Assembly: GCA_910584735.1 (NCBI GenBank) | Contig: CAJUBM010000003.1 | Span: forward strand, 1 to 41,873 | Length of the DNA stretch: 41,873 nucleotides | Reading direction: 5' to 3' | Origin: an uncultured Muribaculaceae bacterium | GTDB taxonomy: Bacteria > Bacteroidota > Bacteroidia > Bacteroidales > Muribaculaceae | In this document: positions 1-7,672 of the stretch, piece after piece | Position numbering within the stretch: the stretch's first letter is position 1 | How the letters are laid out: each line of letters opens with the position of its first letter | Program-made: the position numbers and the translations under genes | The notes under the pieces: generated by a model | Seen by the model: only the letters and a program-made list of their open reading frames with translations | What the model was told of the DNA's origin: nothing | Databases searched by the model: none

Positions 1-1473
1 GTTGACACCCAAAAAGAGATTATATTCGGTTCGTCTGACCCGAATATTTCCCGTGTGCTTTCTAAAAAGGAGAAAGACGGAGAGTTGCGCAAGCTGGCTC
101 CCCGTATATACACGACCAACTTGATTGACAGCCCTGAAAATATAATACGGCGCAACCTTATCGAGATTTTGGCGTACCGTTATCCAAACGCCTTGATCAG
201 TCATCGCAGTGCAAAGGAGATGCGCCCGACTTCTACCGGCGATTTCTTCCTGACAAACTCCACGACTCGGCGTGTCGCCGACTTGCCGGGTATCATACTC
301 AATTTTGTCAAAGGCCCAAAAGCAACGGCAAATGACATACCATTTATGGGTCTGCACATATCGGGAGAACACAGATATATGCTTGAAAATATGCAGCTGT
401 CTCGAAAATCAGGAGATGAATCAAGAGTGTTGCCTATTGCAGTAATTGAGAAAAAATTGGAACAACTATTGCTGACAAGAGGCGAAGAACGGTTGAATCA
501 GTACCGCGATGAGTTGCGAGAAGTAGCCAACGAATTAGGTATGGCCGATGAATTTTCAAAAATCAACAACATCATATCCGCTTTGCTGTCAACTCACGAT
601 GCCGGAGTATTGTCCACAGATTCGGCAAAAGCCCGTGCAGTCGGCAATCCGTTCGACGCGAGCCGGGTTGAACTATTTGAAATTTTATTTGATACGATAA
701 AAGACCGTTATTTTGTAATACGAAACAACCGTAATACCGACGAGGACTCTTTCCGGTTGTTTTCATTCTTCGAGAGCTATTTTTCCAACTATATAGAAGG
801 TACGGAGTTTGACATCGAGGAAGCAAAAGAAATCGTTGATTCGGGAATACCTATGCCGAGGCGTGATGAGGACTCACACGATATTCTTGGCACATTCAAG
901 ATTTTGACCAACCGTGCCGAGATGATGCGTGTTCCCACATCTCCTGAAGAACTGTTTGCAATATTAAGCCATCGCCACACCATATTGTTGGAAGGGCGAC
1001 CACACATGAATCCGGGTGTTTTCAAAATGAGAAATAACCGTGCAGGTCAGACCGAATTCGTGGACTATCAATTGGTAAAAGGCACGCTTTCGCAGGGCTT
1101 CAAATATTATTCGGCTCTGACCGATCCGTTTGCCCGTGCAATATTCATGATGTTCATGATTAGCGAGGTGCATCCTTTCAACGATGGCAACGGAAGGATA
1201 GCCCGTGTGATGATGAACGCCGAATTTGTTCGTGCCGACCAGTCAAGAATAATCGTGCCGACAGTGTTCCGAGAGGATTACATTTTGGCATTGCGCAAAC
1301 TCACCCGCCGCAAAGATCCGATGGCGTACATCAACGTAATGACCAAACTCCACCAATTCAGCGACAACCTCTATGGTACAGACTTCACCGAACTGAAAAA
1401 CTACCTTGCCGCTTGCAACGCCTACGAAGAACCGTCGCAAGCGAAACTCCAAATAATCGATAGATGTTTTTAA
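1..1473 (+). CDS. Fic family protein (5' end cut by window)
   Basis: The frame is open to base 1, so the start lies outside the window; the GTG at 55 is only an internal start candidate. The Fic core motif HPFNDGNGRIAR begins at base 1171 and has the catalytic His and the anion-hole and Arg residues expected of an active AMP-transferase that moves AMP from ATP to a target hydroxyl. About 130 codons upstream, near base 784, SNYIEG fits the (S/T)xxxE(G/N) inhibitory-helix motif, so this looks like a self-inhibited class II Fic protein. The N-terminus (SRVLSKKEKDGELRKLAPRIY) resembles the winged-helix segment of AbiEi-like antitoxins, which suggests DNA binding; this is inferred from pattern only. 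No separate antitoxin is adjacent; the next gene is a channel. The target is unknown. Confidence 0.93.
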   Translation, partial: VDTQKEIIFGSSDPNISRVLSKKEKDGELRKLAPRIYTTNLIDSPENIIRRNLIEILAYRYPNALISHRSAKEMRPTSTGDFFLTNSTTRRVADLPGIILNFVKGPKATANDIPFMGLHISGEHRYMLENMQLSRKSGDESRVLPIAVIEKKLEQLLLTRGEERLNQYRDELREVANELGMADEFSKINNIISALLSTHDAGVLSTDSAKARAVGNPFDASRVELFEILFDTIKDRYFVIRNNRNTDEDSFRLFSFFESYFSNYIEGTEFDIEEAKEIVDSGIPMPRRDEDSHDILGTFKILTNRAEMMRVPTSPEELFAILSHRHTILLEGRPHMNPGVFKMRNNRAGQTEFVDYQLVKGTLSQGFKYYSALTDPFARAIFMMFMISEVHPFNDGNGRIARVMMNAEFVRADQSRIIVPTVFREDYILALRKLTRRKDPMAYINVMTKLHQFSDNLYGTDFTELKNYLAACNAYEEPSQAKLQIIDRCF

Positions 1474-1513
1474 CAATATTCAAATATTGTTAAATTGATA
1501 AGTTCAAATTTAT

Positions 1514-2440
1514 ATGTTGAAACAAGGAATTCAAAAATTGCTTAAACGGAAGTATTTAAATACTCCTCCCAAAAGATTTTTAGCTGTATTCGTACTGATA
1601 ATTATCATATTTGCACTAATAGATTTGTGGCTTTCTAAAGTGGCTTTCAATGGAAAACTTACAAATTTTTTGGATGCAATTTATTTCAGTGTTGAGACAA
1701 TTACAACTTTAGGATATGGAGATATATGCCCATCCGGTTCAACAGGAAAAATCCTCGTAATAATTGAATCACTATTAGGGATAATTGTGTTAGGCTTGTT
1801 TTTAAATGCAATTGCACACAGCCAAGCCATAAAAGATAATGAGGAAAATACAAAAGAAGCTGCGAGAAATAAGTATGAAGAAAATAAACGAAATCTCGAA
1901 AGAGCAACAAGCATCATAAGCTTAAGAATTGAACGATTATATTTATACTTGAGCATACTTTCCACTCCTCCAAATGAAAGAGGCATAGGCATAGATGGAA
2001 GAGGACCGATTTATAATTATACTCCTAAATTTGATTATCACATCTTAAAGGACATCTATGCTCCGACAATGATAATGAATGATATTTCTAAAACAGCCAT
2101 AGAGTGTTTTTTCAGAGAATTCCATAGAACAAAAGATGAACTTGTACGAATGGCATTAAATGTAAACTTATCTACTTGGCCAGATTTAGAAAAATTTATA
2201 ATTAACTTTATTCGCGAAAGTGAAAAATTAGATACCAGTGATATCCTTTTATTACAGCAGAACAATAAAAAAGCGGCTTACGATTTGATTGAGAATTGGG
2301 ATGATGAATTTAAATATTACCCTTCAAACAATATAAATAATTTCGTTAGCTTATATAAACTGATGGAATTATGTTATGATTTTATACAAAATTTTTATAC
2401 AGCAACAGCGAATATAATTCATGAAAAAATTAAGGAGTAG
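1514..2440 (+). CDS. two-TM potassium channel-like protein
   Basis: 308 residues. Two hydrophobic helices (about 19-42 and 88-112) flank a pore loop with the selectivity-filter sequence TTLGYGDICPSG, the signature of Ion_trans_2 K+ channels. The remaining two thirds is a charged, mostly helical cytosolic region in which I recognise no RCK/TrkA_N nucleotide-binding fold, so gating is unknown. The gene starts 40 bp after the Fic gene on the same strand. It is strikingly AT-rich with A/T-ending codons, unlike the GC-rich housekeeping genes further right, which points to recent acquisition. A partnership with the Fic protein is possible from proximity alone. The channel assignment is secure from the filter; ion preference and physiological role are inferred. 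Confidence 0.88.
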   Translation: MLKQGIQKLLKRKYLNTPPKRFLAVFVLIIIIFALIDLWLSKVAFNGKLTNFLDAIYFSVETITTLGYGDICPSGSTGKILVIIESLLGIIVLGLFLNAIAHSQAIKDNEENTKEAARNKYEENKRNLERATSIISLRIERLYLYLSILSTPPNERGIGIDGRGPIYNYTPKFDYHILKDIYAPTMIMNDISKTAIECFFREFHRTKDELVRMALNVNLSTWPDLEKFIINFIRESEKLDTSDILLLQQNNKKAAYDLIENWDDEFKYYPSNNINNFVSLYKLMELCYDFIQNFYTATANIIHEKIKE

Positions 2441-2476
2441 ACAATTGAGAAATAATACACCTAATTAACACTATTT

Positions 2477-2583
2477 GACATAAGTTCGATATAAGAATCT
2501 CACCGCTTAACAATAAAATAACGTGAGTTCGACATAAGGAATCAGAACAGAGTCAACTGATTGCTTATGTCGAACCTACGTTA
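2477..2583. repeat. GTTCGAYATAAG repeat cluster with 27-bp inverted repeat
   Basis: GTTCGATATAAG occurs at 2484-2495, GTTCGACATAAG at 2527-2538, and the reverse complement CTTATGTCGAAC at 2564-2575. A further GACATAAG is at 2477-2484. The last two copies sit in an inverted repeat with arms 2519-2545 and 2557-2583 that match at 24 of 27 positions around an 11-nt loop. The cluster lies directly after the AT-rich Fic/channel pair and just before the -7 box of the candidate small RNA. It could be a terminator or attenuator, a protein-binding array or a scar of an inserted element. No T-tract follows the hairpin, so a simple terminator is not the best reading. Confidence 0.7.
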
Positions 2584-2588
2584 ATTAG

Positions 2589-2596
2589 TAACTTTG
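2589..2596 (+). promoter_or_regulatory. Bacteroidota -7 box for candidate small RNA
   Basis: TAACTTTG matches TAnnTTTG exactly. No good -33 TTTG lies at the usual 19-21 nt; the region is occupied by the right arm of the GTTCGACATAAG inverted repeat, which could act as an operator. Confidence 0.5.
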
Positions 2597-2602
2597 CATT
2601 AT

Positions 2603-2764
2603 CGGAATTGCAAACCTGTGAAGAACATTGAAGTATAAGCGTGATAGATAAGTGAGTCAGCCGACACAGACTTTGGCAACTCCTTGATACCCACCATGCA
2701 GCATCGGAGTTTAACGGCTCCAGGCGCATCACAAAAAGGCTATCGAAAGATGGCTTTTTTCGTT
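2603..2764 (+). ncRNA. candidate structured small RNA, family unknown
   Basis: No credible ORF is present, but the interval begins just after a TAACTTTG promoter box and ends in a terminator hairpin. Nested complementary segments suggest a rod-like fold: GTGAT 2641-2645 with ATCAC 2728-2732; AGCCG 2659-2663 with CGGCT 2715-2719; ACTCC 2679-2683 with GGAGT 2706-2710; GAT 2686-2688 with ATC 2703-2705. Four stems in correct nesting order are more than I would expect in ordinary spacer. I do not recognise tmRNA, SRP RNA, RNase P or a tRNA. The elongated shape is vaguely 6S-like, but the zapA-rny interval is a better 6S candidate by position. Exact ends are inferred. Confidence 0.48.
2733..2764. 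terminator. bidirectional intrinsic terminator
   Basis: Arms 2733-2744 and 2749-2760 pair over 12 bp (two G-U) around a GAAA tetraloop. T-runs follow on both strands, so it can end the rightward small RNA and the leftward small membrane-protein transcript. Confidence 0.8.
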
Positions 2765-2803
2765 TATGGATATGCAGTTACAGGTGCCGTAAAGATGAGG
2801 CTT

Positions 2804-3025
2804 CTAACCATTGATTTTTTTGTCTATCCATGAGAAGAGGGCGAATATGGCGATGCCGACAGGGGTTGCGATGCAGAAGAGGAATGTGAGGAAGCCCGGG
2901 CAGGCACATATCACGATGATGAGTATTACGATAGCCCAAAGTATAAGCCCGACCATAGTTCGTAATGTTATCTGATGGGATGCTTGATAAATATTATCCG
3001 GTAGGTCACTTGATATTGGCTCCAT
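2804..3025 (-). CDS. small two-TM membrane protein, hypothetical
   Basis: 73 residues, MEPISSDLP start, about 25 polar residues, then two hydrophobic stretches (about 27-45 and 46-68) separated by CACPG, and a charged WIDKKING end. This is a plausible integral membrane miniprotein with both termini on the same side. The family is not recognised. Its start overlaps the 3' end of a 28-codon ORF (3006-3092) and it is followed by the hairpin at 2733-2764. A TAACTTTG box at 3133-3140 on this strand supports transcription. It could instead be a non-coding stretch open by chance, but its consistent hydrophobicity favours a gene. Confidence 0.6.
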   Translation of the reverse strand: MEPISSDLPDNIYQASHQITLRTMVGLILWAIVILIIVICACPGFLTFLFCIATPVGIAIFALFSWIDKKING

Positions 3026-3092
3026 CTTTAAGAGCCTGTCCTATCCAGGCGAAGCACAGGAATATCATTAATATCGTTACCATAGTTGACAT
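3006..3092 (-). CDS. 28-residue single-TM micropeptide, hypothetical
   Basis: The ORF starts MSTMVTILMIFLCFAWIG, continues QALKDGANIK and stops at 3006-3008. It has one hydrophobic helix and a short polar tail, typical of bacterial membrane micropeptides. It precedes and overlaps by 20 nt the 73-residue membrane ORF on the same strand, an arrangement that allows translational coupling. The promoter box at 3133-3140 gives a leader of roughly 35 nt. There is no clear ribosome-binding site, which is common in Bacteroidota. The evidence is composition and position only, so it could be a leader peptide or spurious. Confidence 0.42.
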   Translation of the reverse strand: MSTMVTILMIFLCFAWIGQALKDGANIK

Positions 3093-3132
3093 GTTTTTAG
3101 GTTTTCATTAAAGCCGCCATGGCTTTCGTCTG

Positions 3133-3140
3133 CAAAGTTA
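3133..3140 (-). promoter_or_regulatory. Bacteroidota -7 box for small membrane genes
   Basis: TAACTTTG on the reverse strand, immediately downstream of the terminator of the leftward 1109-residue gene. The -33 position falls inside that terminator and has no clear TTTG. Confidence 0.5.
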
Positions 3141-3141
3141 G

Positions 3142-3176
3142 AACCCCGGTGGGCATGAAAGTCGCCCACCGGGGTT
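3142..3176 (-). terminator. hairpin after the AlbA_2-domain gene
   Basis: Perfect 13-bp GC-rich arms at 3142-3154 and 3164-3176 with a 9-nt loop lie 32 bp past the stop of the leftward gene. The T-run is weak on the reverse strand. Confidence 0.7.
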
Positions 3177-3208
3177 AAATAAACTTATTGGATGTTTTTG
3201 CGTTGTGT

Positions 3209-6200
3209 TTATGCTTCGGAAGTAGATAGAGCCAGGCGTTTTTTCTCGAAATCCTTTATCTCTTTGGCCGTGCGCAGGGGGATGGTGGAGGATTCCTGGC
3301 GTAGGAACACTTTCTCGTCTTTCATCCTTACCATGCCGGGGAATTGGCGCACGTTGACACGGGCGATAATCTTTCCGTCAAGTTCGTCAAATTCAAGCGA
3401 TATGAAGTCGCGAAGGGGGTATCCGTTGTAGGTCAAGCCGATATGGTCGCGCAGATTGACATAGAAGGCAAGTGAGAATTTGTCCTCCATGTCGAGGAGG
3501 TCATAGTCTGCGTTTCCACGGTTGAGATATTTGAAGTCGTTGTCGAGGCCGCGTGGGATTCCCAGGTTGTTGACACCGAGGTAGAGGGTTCCTCCTTCGG
3601 AGTTGAGCATGCCATCGATAACTTCCATTATCTCGCGTCCCTGCCGGCTCTCGTAGGCATGCATTCCGTTTCCGGCGGGGTAAATCATAGACTCCTTGAA
3701 TTCGTTGTGCTGATCCTCCTTGGCTTTTATGCGGATTACGTCCACCTCGGCCGGGACGGGAAGCCGTAAAAGGGCGTATATGCCTTTTAGAATCTCGGCA
3801 CGGACAGGGTTCATCCTAAGGCCGCGCAGCTGGTTGTAGGCGCTTACCAGGCGTATTGTCTTTGCCGCAGGTGACATGTCCGTAGGGGCCGGGTGGCCGA
3901 GCTCTCCGGGCTGGTCAAGACGCGAAAGTGTCATTACTATTCCGAGTTTCTGCCGCAGGTCTGCGTCATCGTTCGCGAAACGGCTGCACTGGCGGTTGAG
4001 ATTGTCGGCTTCGGCAGGGTCTATTCGGCCGTCGGCTGCGAACTTGGCAAGTGCTTCGATTAGGCACCGTTTGGCCTGTAGGAAGGTGGCACGATACATG
4101 TCGCCGGCCATATGTGCCATAATCAGCGAAACGGACAGCAGCATGTAGGCTCGGGGGAGGTCTTCACCCTCAGAAATGGCCATGACGTTGAGTAGCTGTG
4201 AAATCGCGCTTACCGCCATGGGCGAGAGATAGTTGACGGACAGGGAGGATTCGTCTTCAGGGGTCTCCTGTGCGGAAGGTTCATATTCCGGCTCGTACAC
4301 CTGATGGTCTGCATACTCCTGCAGCATCAGGCGGAAAGTCTCGTTGAGATATGCGTCACGGTCCTCTATATCCTCGGCATCATCGGCCATGCGTACAAAC
4401 TGCCCCTGGACGAAAAGGTTGTTGTTCATGGTGTTAACCTTCTCAATGGTAGCATACACGCAGTCGTATTTGTGAAGTTCCGGCTGGTCGCGCCGTTTCC
4501 ATATCGTAAATGAGTAGCCGCTCTCGCTCACGGCGAAATATTTGTTAGGGGCGTCGTCGGCTGTTATTATGGCCGGAATCTCGCAGCCGGCCTCCATGTC
4601 ATCGTTCGCAAGACGTGTGCAGTATCGGTTTATTCCCGGACGCATAGAGAAGACATATTGTCCATCGGGCTGCCGGGCTGTTACTACAGCATTGAACAGC
4701 AGTGGTTTGCCGTCCTGCTCGAAAGTCTGCACGTTCCCTTTTACGGGATAGCCGACCATATCGTGGGTTATTATGGTGCCGCGTCCTTCGTGCGCCGGAT
4801 CCTCTATCGTACAGAAATAGGTGTGGAAGTCGTATTCGTCCTTTCCTGTGATGCGGATAACCACTTCATCGCCCACCTCCGGGGGCGTTTTTAGGGTAAG
4901 CGCGGCGGTGGCCGTGCGGTGGTCGTTGAGGTGTTGTGCAGGGTCGAACAGCATCCGTTCCAGCTGTTTCCACATCGGAAGCTGGAGGGTCGGGGAGGCA
5001 TCGGCATTGGTTGACCCTTCGGTAAGGCGTGAGTCGAGCCTTACCTCCAGGTTCATGCCCGGGAACAGTTCCCTGTTCAAGACCGCGCGCATGTTGGGGG
5101 AGGGGACAGAAGGGGCCATTACAATGTGCGAGCCGTTTACGGAAATCCTTGCGTTCTGTTCTTCGAAAACCGAGATGTCGGCAGTGGCTGCCGAAGAATA
5201 TGGTAGTCGTGCGCACAGTCGGTTATAGCATAGGATGGATATGTCGTCAAGGTCGCGCCATGAGAATTCCAGCGGGGCATCGATGCGGTCGGCGTAGCAT
5301 TGTAGCGCCTTGGCGGGAAGAATGGAATCGTAACGGTTTACCAGCAGGGATGCGCAGGTGTAGAGCAGTCCGCGATGCACGTTCCAAAGCTCGTATTCCG
5401 TATCGCCGGTAAGCAGCAGTTCCAGCGCCAGCGCCATGATGAGTTCGCGCAGGGCATCGCGGTCTAATGGATCAAGCACCTTGCTCTCGTTGTTGATGTA
5501 TATGGAAAGCATCGTTATGAACCCTTGTCGGAATGTGTCCATGAAATGACTGTCGGCATGATGGTCGCGTATGATGGCGAATATCTCGCCGATATACGCA
5601 TGGGCGTAAGCATTGCGCAGCGAGAAGATAGCCATCAGCAGGCGCATCTTCTTCTCCGGCTCATAGAGCCATCCCGAGGTTTTCAGACTGTTGAGAGTGG
5701 CCTTTATCATCAGTTCGTCGCCTCCGCAGGTTATGAGCTCCGTGGCGCGTAGGTAGTCATTGATAGAGTGGATTACAGCGGTGAGGCGCTCCTGCGACTG
5801 CCTCCTTTCCTCCAGAGGGATTCTTGACAGGAACGTGGAGCGTTCGATAAGGCCTATGGTCAGCGCTTTCAGCCTCATGATGGTGCGCCTTTTCGATGCG
5901 GAATCATTTTCAAGCCATTGCGGGAGGTATTTGGTGACGGTGTCGAGAGCGGTTACGAGCCAGCGGGGGTCTCCCTGCCCCATCATTATCTTCGCGTCTA
6001 CGAATACCTCCGAATCCATGAGCCGGCCTATGACTCCCCCGCGAAGGAACGGGGCAGCCTCCGGAAGGGAGCCGAGGTCGTTTAACGAGAATCCGTCGGA
6101 ATGTCGCGACTCGTTATCGGCAAGTTGCACCGAGAATTTACCGTTATCTACGGAAAGTACCCGGCATACGATTCTCTGGAATCGTTCTACGCGTTTCTTC

Positions 6201-6538
6201 CCGAGGTCGATATTGGCATACTCTACACCGTTCACATCATCCCTTATGGTGCATCTCAGGGTTTTATAATCCTGCTTCATCACTCTGAACGAATATTCCT
6301 CACCGGGGACATAAAGCAGCGGCGGTACAGAATATACATCCTGTAGGAGCCGCCCGTTTGAATTAACGAAACATACTATTTTGTCGGGCAGATGTCTGCT
6401 TTGGAAGTCAAATGGCTTTATTCTGTAAGTGAGATCTGTGACAGGGTCTTTTATTATAAAATACAGTCGGCCTGACTCTTTGCTTATATCAAATTCATTT
6501 TTTAGAAATTCATATTTCTTCCCTTGTTCAAACGGCAT
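3209..6538 (-). CDS. large AlbA_2 (Schlafen-like) domain protein
   Basis: 1109 residues. The C-terminal block (about 940-1090) has the AlbA_2 pattern: NEFKES at 945, then GREIMEVIDGMLNSEGGTLY and LGVNNLGIPRGL, a fold linked to putative nucleic-acid binding and to Schlafen proteins. The N-terminal part (1-180) and middle (about 560-740) are beta-rich with Val/Ile alternation that recalls OB or cold-shock-like modules (for example FQRIVCRVLSVDNGKFSVQL). Residues 200-450 and 770-930 are helical. No signal peptide or membrane helix is present, so it should be cytosolic. It stands alone, with its own -7 box at 6611-6618 and a terminator at 3142-3176. AlbA_2 proteins occur in regulation and phage defence; which applies here cannot be told. 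The domain call is good, the function open. Confidence 0.85.
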   Translation of the reverse strand: MPFEQGKKYEFLKNEFDISKESGRLYFIIKDPVTDLTYRIKPFDFQSRHLPDKIVCFVNSNGRLLQDVYSVPPLLYVPGEEYSFRVMKQDYKTLRCTIRDDVNGVEYANIDLGKKRVERFQRIVCRVLSVDNGKFSVQLADNESRHSDGFSLNDLGSLPEAAPFLRGGVIGRLMDSEVFVDAKIMMGQGDPRWLVTALDTVTKYLPQWLENDSASKRRTIMRLKALTIGLIERSTFLSRIPLEERRQSQERLTAVIHSINDYLRATELITCGGDELMIKATLNSLKTSGWLYEPEKKMRLLMAIFSLRNAYAHAYIGEIFAIIRDHHADSHFMDTFRQGFITMLSIYINNESKVLDPLDRDALRELIMALALELLLTGDTEYELWNVHRGLLYTCASLLVNRYDSILPAKALQCYADRIDAPLEFSWRDLDDISILCYNRLCARLPYSSAATADISVFEEQNARISVNGSHIVMAPSVPSPNMRAVLNRELFPGMNLEVRLDSRLTEGSTNADASPTLQLPMWKQLERMLFDPAQHLNDHRTATAALTLKTPPEVGDEVVIRITGKDEYDFHTYFCTIEDPAHEGRGTIITHDMVGYPVKGNVQTFEQDGKPLLFNAVVTARQPDGQYVFSMRPGINRYCTRLANDDMEAGCEIPAIITADDAPNKYFAVSESGYSFTIWKRRDQPELHKYDCVYATIEKVNTMNNNLFVQGQFVRMADDAEDIEDRDAYLNETFRLMLQEYADHQVYEPEYEPSAQETPEDESSLSVNYLSPMAVSAISQLLNVMAISEGEDLPRAYMLLSVSLIMAHMAGDMYRATFLQAKRCLIEALAKFAADGRIDPAEADNLNRQCSRFANDDADLRQKLGIVMTLSRLDQPGELGHPAPTDMSPAAKTIRLVSAYNQLRGLRMNPVRAEILKGIYALLRLPVPAEVDVIRIKAKEDQHNEFKESMIYPAGNGMHAYESRQGREIMEVIDGMLNSEGGTLYLGVNNLGIPRGLDNDFKYLNRGNADYDLLDMEDKFSLAFYVNLRDHIGLTYNGYPLRDFISLEFDELDGKIIARVNVRQFPGMVRMKDEKVFLRQESSTIPLRTAKEIKDFEKKRLALSTSEA

Positions 6539-6610
6539 ATGGCTATATATTTAGTTGTTAGAAATTATAGAGCTTGTTATTAGGATGGGCACTCTAATCC
6601 CAAGTTATCA

Positions 6611-6618
6611 CAAAGGTA
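6611..6618 (-). promoter_or_regulatory. -7 box for the AlbA_2-domain gene
   Basis: TACCTTTG on the reverse strand, about 70 nt upstream of the ATG at 6538. No convincing -33 element was found. Confidence 0.45.
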
Positions 6619-6724
6619 CAAAATATGGTGTAAATATGGCCGGATACGTCAAAATATGTAGAAAAATACTTTCCCTTCCAAGGGTTGCGGGGCTAAATTG
6701 CGCGGCAATCTCAAAAAAAATTCG

Positions 6725-6732
6725 TAACTTTG
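6725..6732 (+). promoter_or_regulatory. -7 box for the GlgA-like gene
   Basis: TAACTTTG with TTG at 6698-6700 upstream (24-nt gap, longer than ideal). It gives a leader of about 75 nt before the ATG at 6812. Confidence 0.55.
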
Positions 6733-6811
6733 CCAACACTATAATACACGGAGGTCTGTCGACCGACTGCGGCCTCCTTACTTTTTGCCTTTAAAGGCTC
6801 CTAAAAATTCG

Positions 6812-7624
6812 ATGAGTACCAAAAAGAAAGCACTTTACATCTCTCAAGAAGTCACTCCTTATCTCCGCGAATCTTTTCTGGGACACATGTGCCAGGAGCT
6901 TCCGGCCCGTGTGCAGGAGAATGGTTACGAGGCCCGTACATTCATGCCTAAGTATGGGTGCATAAACGAGCGGCGCAACCAGCTTCATGAGGTAATCCGT
7001 CTGTCGGGACTGAATCTTCCTGTCGACGACACCGACCATCCCCTGATTATAAAGGTGGCTACCCTCCAGTCCTCGCGGATGCAGGTGTATTTCATCGATA
7101 ATGATGATTATTTCCAGCATCATGCCGTTACCGACTTGGAAATTCGTGAGACCCCGGAAGATAATGACGAACGTGTGATATTTTTCACGCGTGGCGTTAT
7201 GGAGACGGTAAAGAAGCTTCGTTGGGAGCCTGCCGTAATACATTGTTCCGGATGGGTTACGGCTCTTTCGCCACTCTATCTGAAGCAGGTCTACAACGAA
7301 GACCCCACGGTGGGGAAGGCTAAAGTTGTGTTCTCAATCTTTGATGACAGTTTTGAAGGCGAGCTTGCCCCGCGTTTCAGAGAGAAATTGCATTTGGACG
7401 GACTTTCACCGGAAGCCACGTCCCTGCTTGGCGATGCCCCCGTAGACTGGATGACAATCAACAAACTGGCGATTGAGTATTCCGACGGTGTTATAGCGGC
7501 CACCGAGAATGTTCCCGTCGAGCTATTGGAATACGCGCGTTCCAAAGGGAAGCCGGTGCTGGAGTTCCAGCCTGATGCCGACAAGGATGCAAAAGCAGTG
7601 GTGGAATTCTACAATAGCCTGTAA
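6812..7624 (+). CDS. glycogen/starch synthase-like protein, GT5 N-terminal domain only
   Basis: ATG at 6812 (MSTKKKALYISQEVTPY) is chosen over an upstream TTG at 6785. The 270 residues match the N-terminal Rossmann half of GT5 glycogen synthases: ALYISQEVTPY, GYEARTFMPKYGCINERR, VIHCSGWVTALSPLYLK. The C-terminal GT-B half that binds the sugar nucleotide is absent. The usual KxGGL substrate motif after the first strand is also missing (here TPYLRESFLGHMCQELP). Bacteroidota commonly carry such single-domain proteins annotated as glycogen synthase, often next to a DUF4270 gene as here (49 bp downstream). Catalytic activity is therefore doubtful; a scaffold or regulatory role in glycan metabolism is an inference. 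Confidence 0.82.
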   Translation: MSTKKKALYISQEVTPYLRESFLGHMCQELPARVQENGYEARTFMPKYGCINERRNQLHEVIRLSGLNLPVDDTDHPLIIKVATLQSSRMQVYFIDNDDYFQHHAVTDLEIRETPEDNDERVIFFTRGVMETVKKLRWEPAVIHCSGWVTALSPLYLKQVYNEDPTVGKAKVVFSIFDDSFEGELAPRFREKLHLDGLSPEATSLLGDAPVDWMTINKLAIEYSDGVIAATENVPVELLEYARSKGKPVLEFQPDADKDAKAVVEFYNSL

Positions 7625-7672
7625 ACCTATTGCCCTAAGGGGGTGTTTCCCTCTTTGTAATAAATACTCAAA

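Noticed and set aside
2441..2803. tRNA gene in the gap after the channel gene
   Set aside because: No T-loop GGTTCRA pattern, acceptor stem or anticodon arm could be assembled.
6555..6794. 79-codon ORF in the spacer before the GlgA-like gene
   Set aside because: It contains the promoters of both flanking genes and has no protein-like features.
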